5,730 nucleotides of DNA, taken from Candidatus Aminicenantota bacterium. GTDB taxonomy: Bacteria; Acidobacteriota; Aminicenantia; UBA2199. Shown here in pieces: positions 3,808 to 5,730 of this stretch. The notes beneath the pieces were generated by a model, which saw only the letters and a program-made list of their open reading frames with translations, made no database searches and was not told the origin of the DNA. Position 1 is the stretch's first letter; every line of letters begins with the position of its first letter. A program made the position numbers and the translations under genes. The stretch lies in assembly GCA_030639705.1 (NCBI GenBank), contig DAOWKX010000205.1:1-5730 (forward strand), written 5' to 3'.

Positions 3808-5705
3808 TGGATTTGATCACTAAATTGTTCTCGGAATTAATCATCCAATCAATCGGCTGGACGATTGTTCACTCCCTCTGGCAGGGGTTGATCATCACCA
3901 TCATATTCATCCTTTTGGTTATCTTGTTTAAAAGGAGGAGCGCCAATGCCCGGTATCTGATCGGGGTCGGCATGTTGGTTCTGATGATACTGGTCTCCCT
4001 TTTCACTTTTACCCTGGTTTACAATTCCGAAATAAACCAGCAAGTATTGGGAAAGCCGCTGCTTGTAAAAAACACGGATAACATAAAAGACAATTCCGGT
4101 GGATTTTTGTCACTGATCCAGGTTTATTTTGACAACAATTTACCGGCTGTGGTGACTATCTGGCTAATGGGAATGTTGTTTTTCTTTTTAAAGTTTGTCA
4201 GTGGAATTCTGTACAACCAGCGTTTACGACACCATCAAACCAGGGATGTATCCAATGATTGGAAGGACCGGTTGCAGACCCTCGCCCGGAAACTGATGAT
4301 AAAACCTGCGGTCAGTTTCAAGGAGTCCTTTATGACCAAGATCCCTCTGACCATCGGGCATTTCAAACCTATGATCATTTTTCCGGTGGGGATACTGGGC
4401 CAGATTCCTCTTGATCAGGTTGAAGCCCTGATCGTTCATGAATTGGCCCATATCCTGAGGAGGGACTATATCGTCAATATTTTCCAAAATATAATGGATA
4501 TCATCTATTTTTATCATCCGGGGGTCCGCTGGATTTCCCATCAGGTTCGAAGTGAAAGAGAGAATTGTTGCGATGATATCACCGTCGACAATGTTGGTGA
4601 CTCACTGAATTATGCCCGGGCATTAACCCGAGTGGGAGAGTATTCCCTGAAAAGCAACGAAGATCTGGCCATGGCGGCTTCCAGGAATTCATCAAAACTA
4701 TTCAAACGAATCAGGAGGTTATTTACCATGACAAAAGATAGATCAAAAATTTTAGATGGTTTCATGAGTTTTTTGGTGATGTTCGTGTTTGTTTTTTCTC
4801 TGGTGTTCTGTGCCAATGCATCCTGCTGGCTGTTTGCCGGTTCAGCCAAAAAGGCAGACGTTTCGGATCATTCCGGTAATGATGTGGACAAGGATGAGGT
4901 AAAAAAATTGGAAGAACGTTACGAGAAGCTATCGGCAAAACACTCATCTCTGACCAAGGCAGAAGAAAAAGAGATGCAGAAGCTTATCAGCAAATTGAAA
5001 TCGATTCAAAAAATGGAAGAGGAGAAGAAGTACAAAATCTTGGCTGAGGGCTATGAAAAATTGAAGGCCAAGAAACAGAGGACCGAAGCCGAAGATAAAA
5101 AGCTGAAAAAACTGACGCTTTTTATGAAAGAGTATGAGGTTAAACTGAAATATGCCGAACTGACCCGGGTCTACAAGGAATTGAAAGAGAGGCAAAATGA
5201 ATTATCCAAAGAGGAAAGAGAGAAATTACGGATTTATGAGGAAAAGCTGAAAGCCCATGAAATGGATTTGAAAAGGAGTCAGGAAAAAGAATTTCAGGCC
5301 CAGGTTGTCGAGTACAAAAAACTCAAAGCCAACAAGAAGAATCTCAATGAAAAAGAGGCTGCCAAATTGAAAAAACTGTATGCCCGCCTGGAAAAGAGCA
5401 AGAAGAGAATGGTAGCGGAAAGAAAGGCCGATCAGAAGAAGAAGCAGGAATTGAAAGAAGAATTAATGGTTCTGAAAGAAAAGGAAAAGCGAACTCAGGA
5501 AGAAGAGAAGAGACTAAAAAAATTAAAGGTCTACTTAAGGGAACGAGAATTGAAACAAATCGAGTTAAAAAAACAGTATAAGATTCTTGAGGAAAAAATC
5601 AAAATCCTGGAGAACAAACAGAAACTGACCGAAGAAGAAAAGGATTTCCTGAAGAAATTAAAGCTCAAACAGAAGCAGATCAAGGAAATAGCGGAACAGT
5701 ATTAG
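3804..5705 (+). CDS. M56-family (BlaR1/MecR1-like) membrane metallopeptidase with C-terminal coiled-coil repeat domain
   Basis: The 633-residue protein is predicted to be an integral membrane zinc protease that senses an external signal and relieves repression by the upstream BlaI-like protein. Likely membrane helices are about 26-42, 51-73, 113-137 and 319-346. Between helices 3 and 4 lies the cytosolic protease: H212-E213-L214-A215-H216 (HEXXH), then YHPGVRW, then E253-N-C-C-D257, the E-x-x-CD motif that supplies the third zinc ligand. An Arg-rich stretch KRIRRLF (301-307) precedes helix 4. After helix 4, where BlaR1 has a penicillin-binding sensor, residues about 367-633 are almost entirely Lys/Glu/Leu helix in six repeats, with no transpeptidase-like S-x-x-K domain. 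By BlaR1 topology this tail is extracytoplasmic. AAGGAG (3794-3799) lies 4 bases before ATG 3804; a second ATG at 3807 is also possible. The protease call is strong and the ligand is unknown. Confidence 0.9.
   Translation: MMDLITKLFSELIIQSIGWTIVHSLWQGLIITIIFILLVILFKRRSANARYLIGVGMLVLMILVSLFTFTLVYNSEINQQVLGKPLLVKNTDNIKDNSGGFLSLIQVYFDNNLPAVVTIWLMGMLFFFLKFVSGILYNQRLRHHQTRDVSNDWKDRLQTLARKLMIKPAVSFKESFMTKIPLTIGHFKPMIIFPVGILGQIPLDQVEALIVHELAHILRRDYIVNIFQNIMDIIYFYHPGVRWISHQVRSERENCCDDITVDNVGDSLNYARALTRVGEYSLKSNEDLAMAASRNSSKLFKRIRRLFTMTKDRSKILDGFMSFLVMFVFVFSLVFCANASCWLFAGSAKKADVSDHSGNDVDKDEVKKLEERYEKLSAKHSSLTKAEEKEMQKLISKLKSIQKMEEEKKYKILAEGYEKLKAKKQRTEAEDKKLKKLTLFMKEYEVKLKYAELTRVYKELKERQNELSKEEREKLRIYEEKLKAHEMDLKRSQEKEFQAQVVEYKKLKANKKNLNEKEAAKLKKLYARLEKSKKRMVAERKADQKKKQELKEELMVLKEKEKRTQEEEKRLKKLKVYLRERELKQIELKKQYKILEEKIKILENKQKLTEEEKDFLKKLKLKQKQIKEIAEQY
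4902..5702 (+). repeat. six degenerate ~41-49-residue helical repeats encoded in the M56 protein
   Basis: Residues 367-633 divide into six units, starting near 367, 410, 450, 497, 548 and 590. Each has a first helix of the type Y-x-x-L-K-x-K, then a break with a Thr/Ser/Asn cap and acidic run, then L-K-K-L. The caps are T384 (LTKAEE), T427 (RTEAED), S468 (LSKEER), N515 (LNEKEA), T564 (RTQEEE) and T609 (LTEEEK), spaced 43, 41, 47, 49 and 45 residues apart. The T/S/N-x-x-E pattern is a classic helix N-cap, suggesting helical hairpins or a segmented coiled coil. The DNA copies are too diverged to be a recent duplication. Low-complexity Lys/Glu coding makes the + strand strongly purine-rich here. 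Confidence 0.65.
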
Positions 5706-5730
5706 TGAATTAGATTTTCCGATCAGACCA

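Noticed and set aside
4224..5195. several 61-105-codon - strand frames opposite the M56 gene
   Set aside because: They mirror the codon pattern of the real gene (Phe/Leu-rich opposite Lys/Glu codons), lack ribosome sites and show no family features.
4902..5702. Lys/Glu-rich tail as a frameshifted or non-coding low-complexity tract
   Set aside because: The frame stays open to TAG 5703, the helix-cap motifs recur regularly, and leucines keep heptad-like spacing.
1..5730. CRISPR array, tRNA or rRNA gene
   Set aside because: I saw no regularly spaced direct repeats with unique spacers and no cloverleaf or rRNA-like stretch on reading either strand.

Overview
The window looks like a chromosomal piece of a moderately AT-rich bacterium. 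Clear Shine-Dalgarno sequences, a BlaI/M56 regulatory pair, an IS1182-type transposase and a REP-associated tyrosine transposase all point to Bacteria. The style of the mobile genes fits Desulfobacterota or an allied Gram-negative lineage, but nothing here fixes the taxonomy.

Layout. (1) Positions 2-316, + strand: the 3' end of a gene whose C-terminus resembles restriction-endonuclease-fold proteins. (2) Positions ~328-3170: a mobile island with both genes on the - strand. It holds a full-length IS1182-type DDE transposase (505-1995) and a complete REP-associated tyrosine transposase with a DnaA-domain-IV-like C-terminus (2101-3102). The island is bracketed by a 15-bp inverted repeat (328-342 and 3142-3156, 14/15 identical). 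The right copy also carries a small hairpin and a second, tandem copy of its 11-bp core. The simplest reading is a tyrosine-transposase/REP unit that later received the IS between the transposase gene and its distal REP. (3) Positions 3308-5705, + strand: a two-gene regulatory operon. A promoter is flanked and overlapped by three copies of one operator, TACGA-N6-TCGTA. It drives a BlaI/MecI/CopY-family repressor (3415-3807), which overlaps by 4 bases (ATGA) an M56 membrane metallopeptidase (3804-5705).

How the operon should work. By analogy with BlaR1/BlaI, the M56 protein senses something outside the cytoplasm and its cytosolic zinc-protease domain relieves repression by the BlaI-like protein, which probably represses its own operon through the three operators. 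The unusual point is the sensor. Where BlaR1 has a penicillin-binding domain after its last membrane helix, this protein has about 265 residues of Lys/Glu-rich helix. These are built from six degenerate ~41-49-residue repeats, each with a Thr/Ser/Asn helix-cap followed by an acidic run. It is therefore very unlikely to be a beta-lactam sensor, and the signal and any further targets are unknown. The regulated output gene, if separate, may lie beyond the right edge.

The strongest leads are the coiled-coil repeat sensor and the triple operator. The bracketed RAYT/IS island is of secondary interest.
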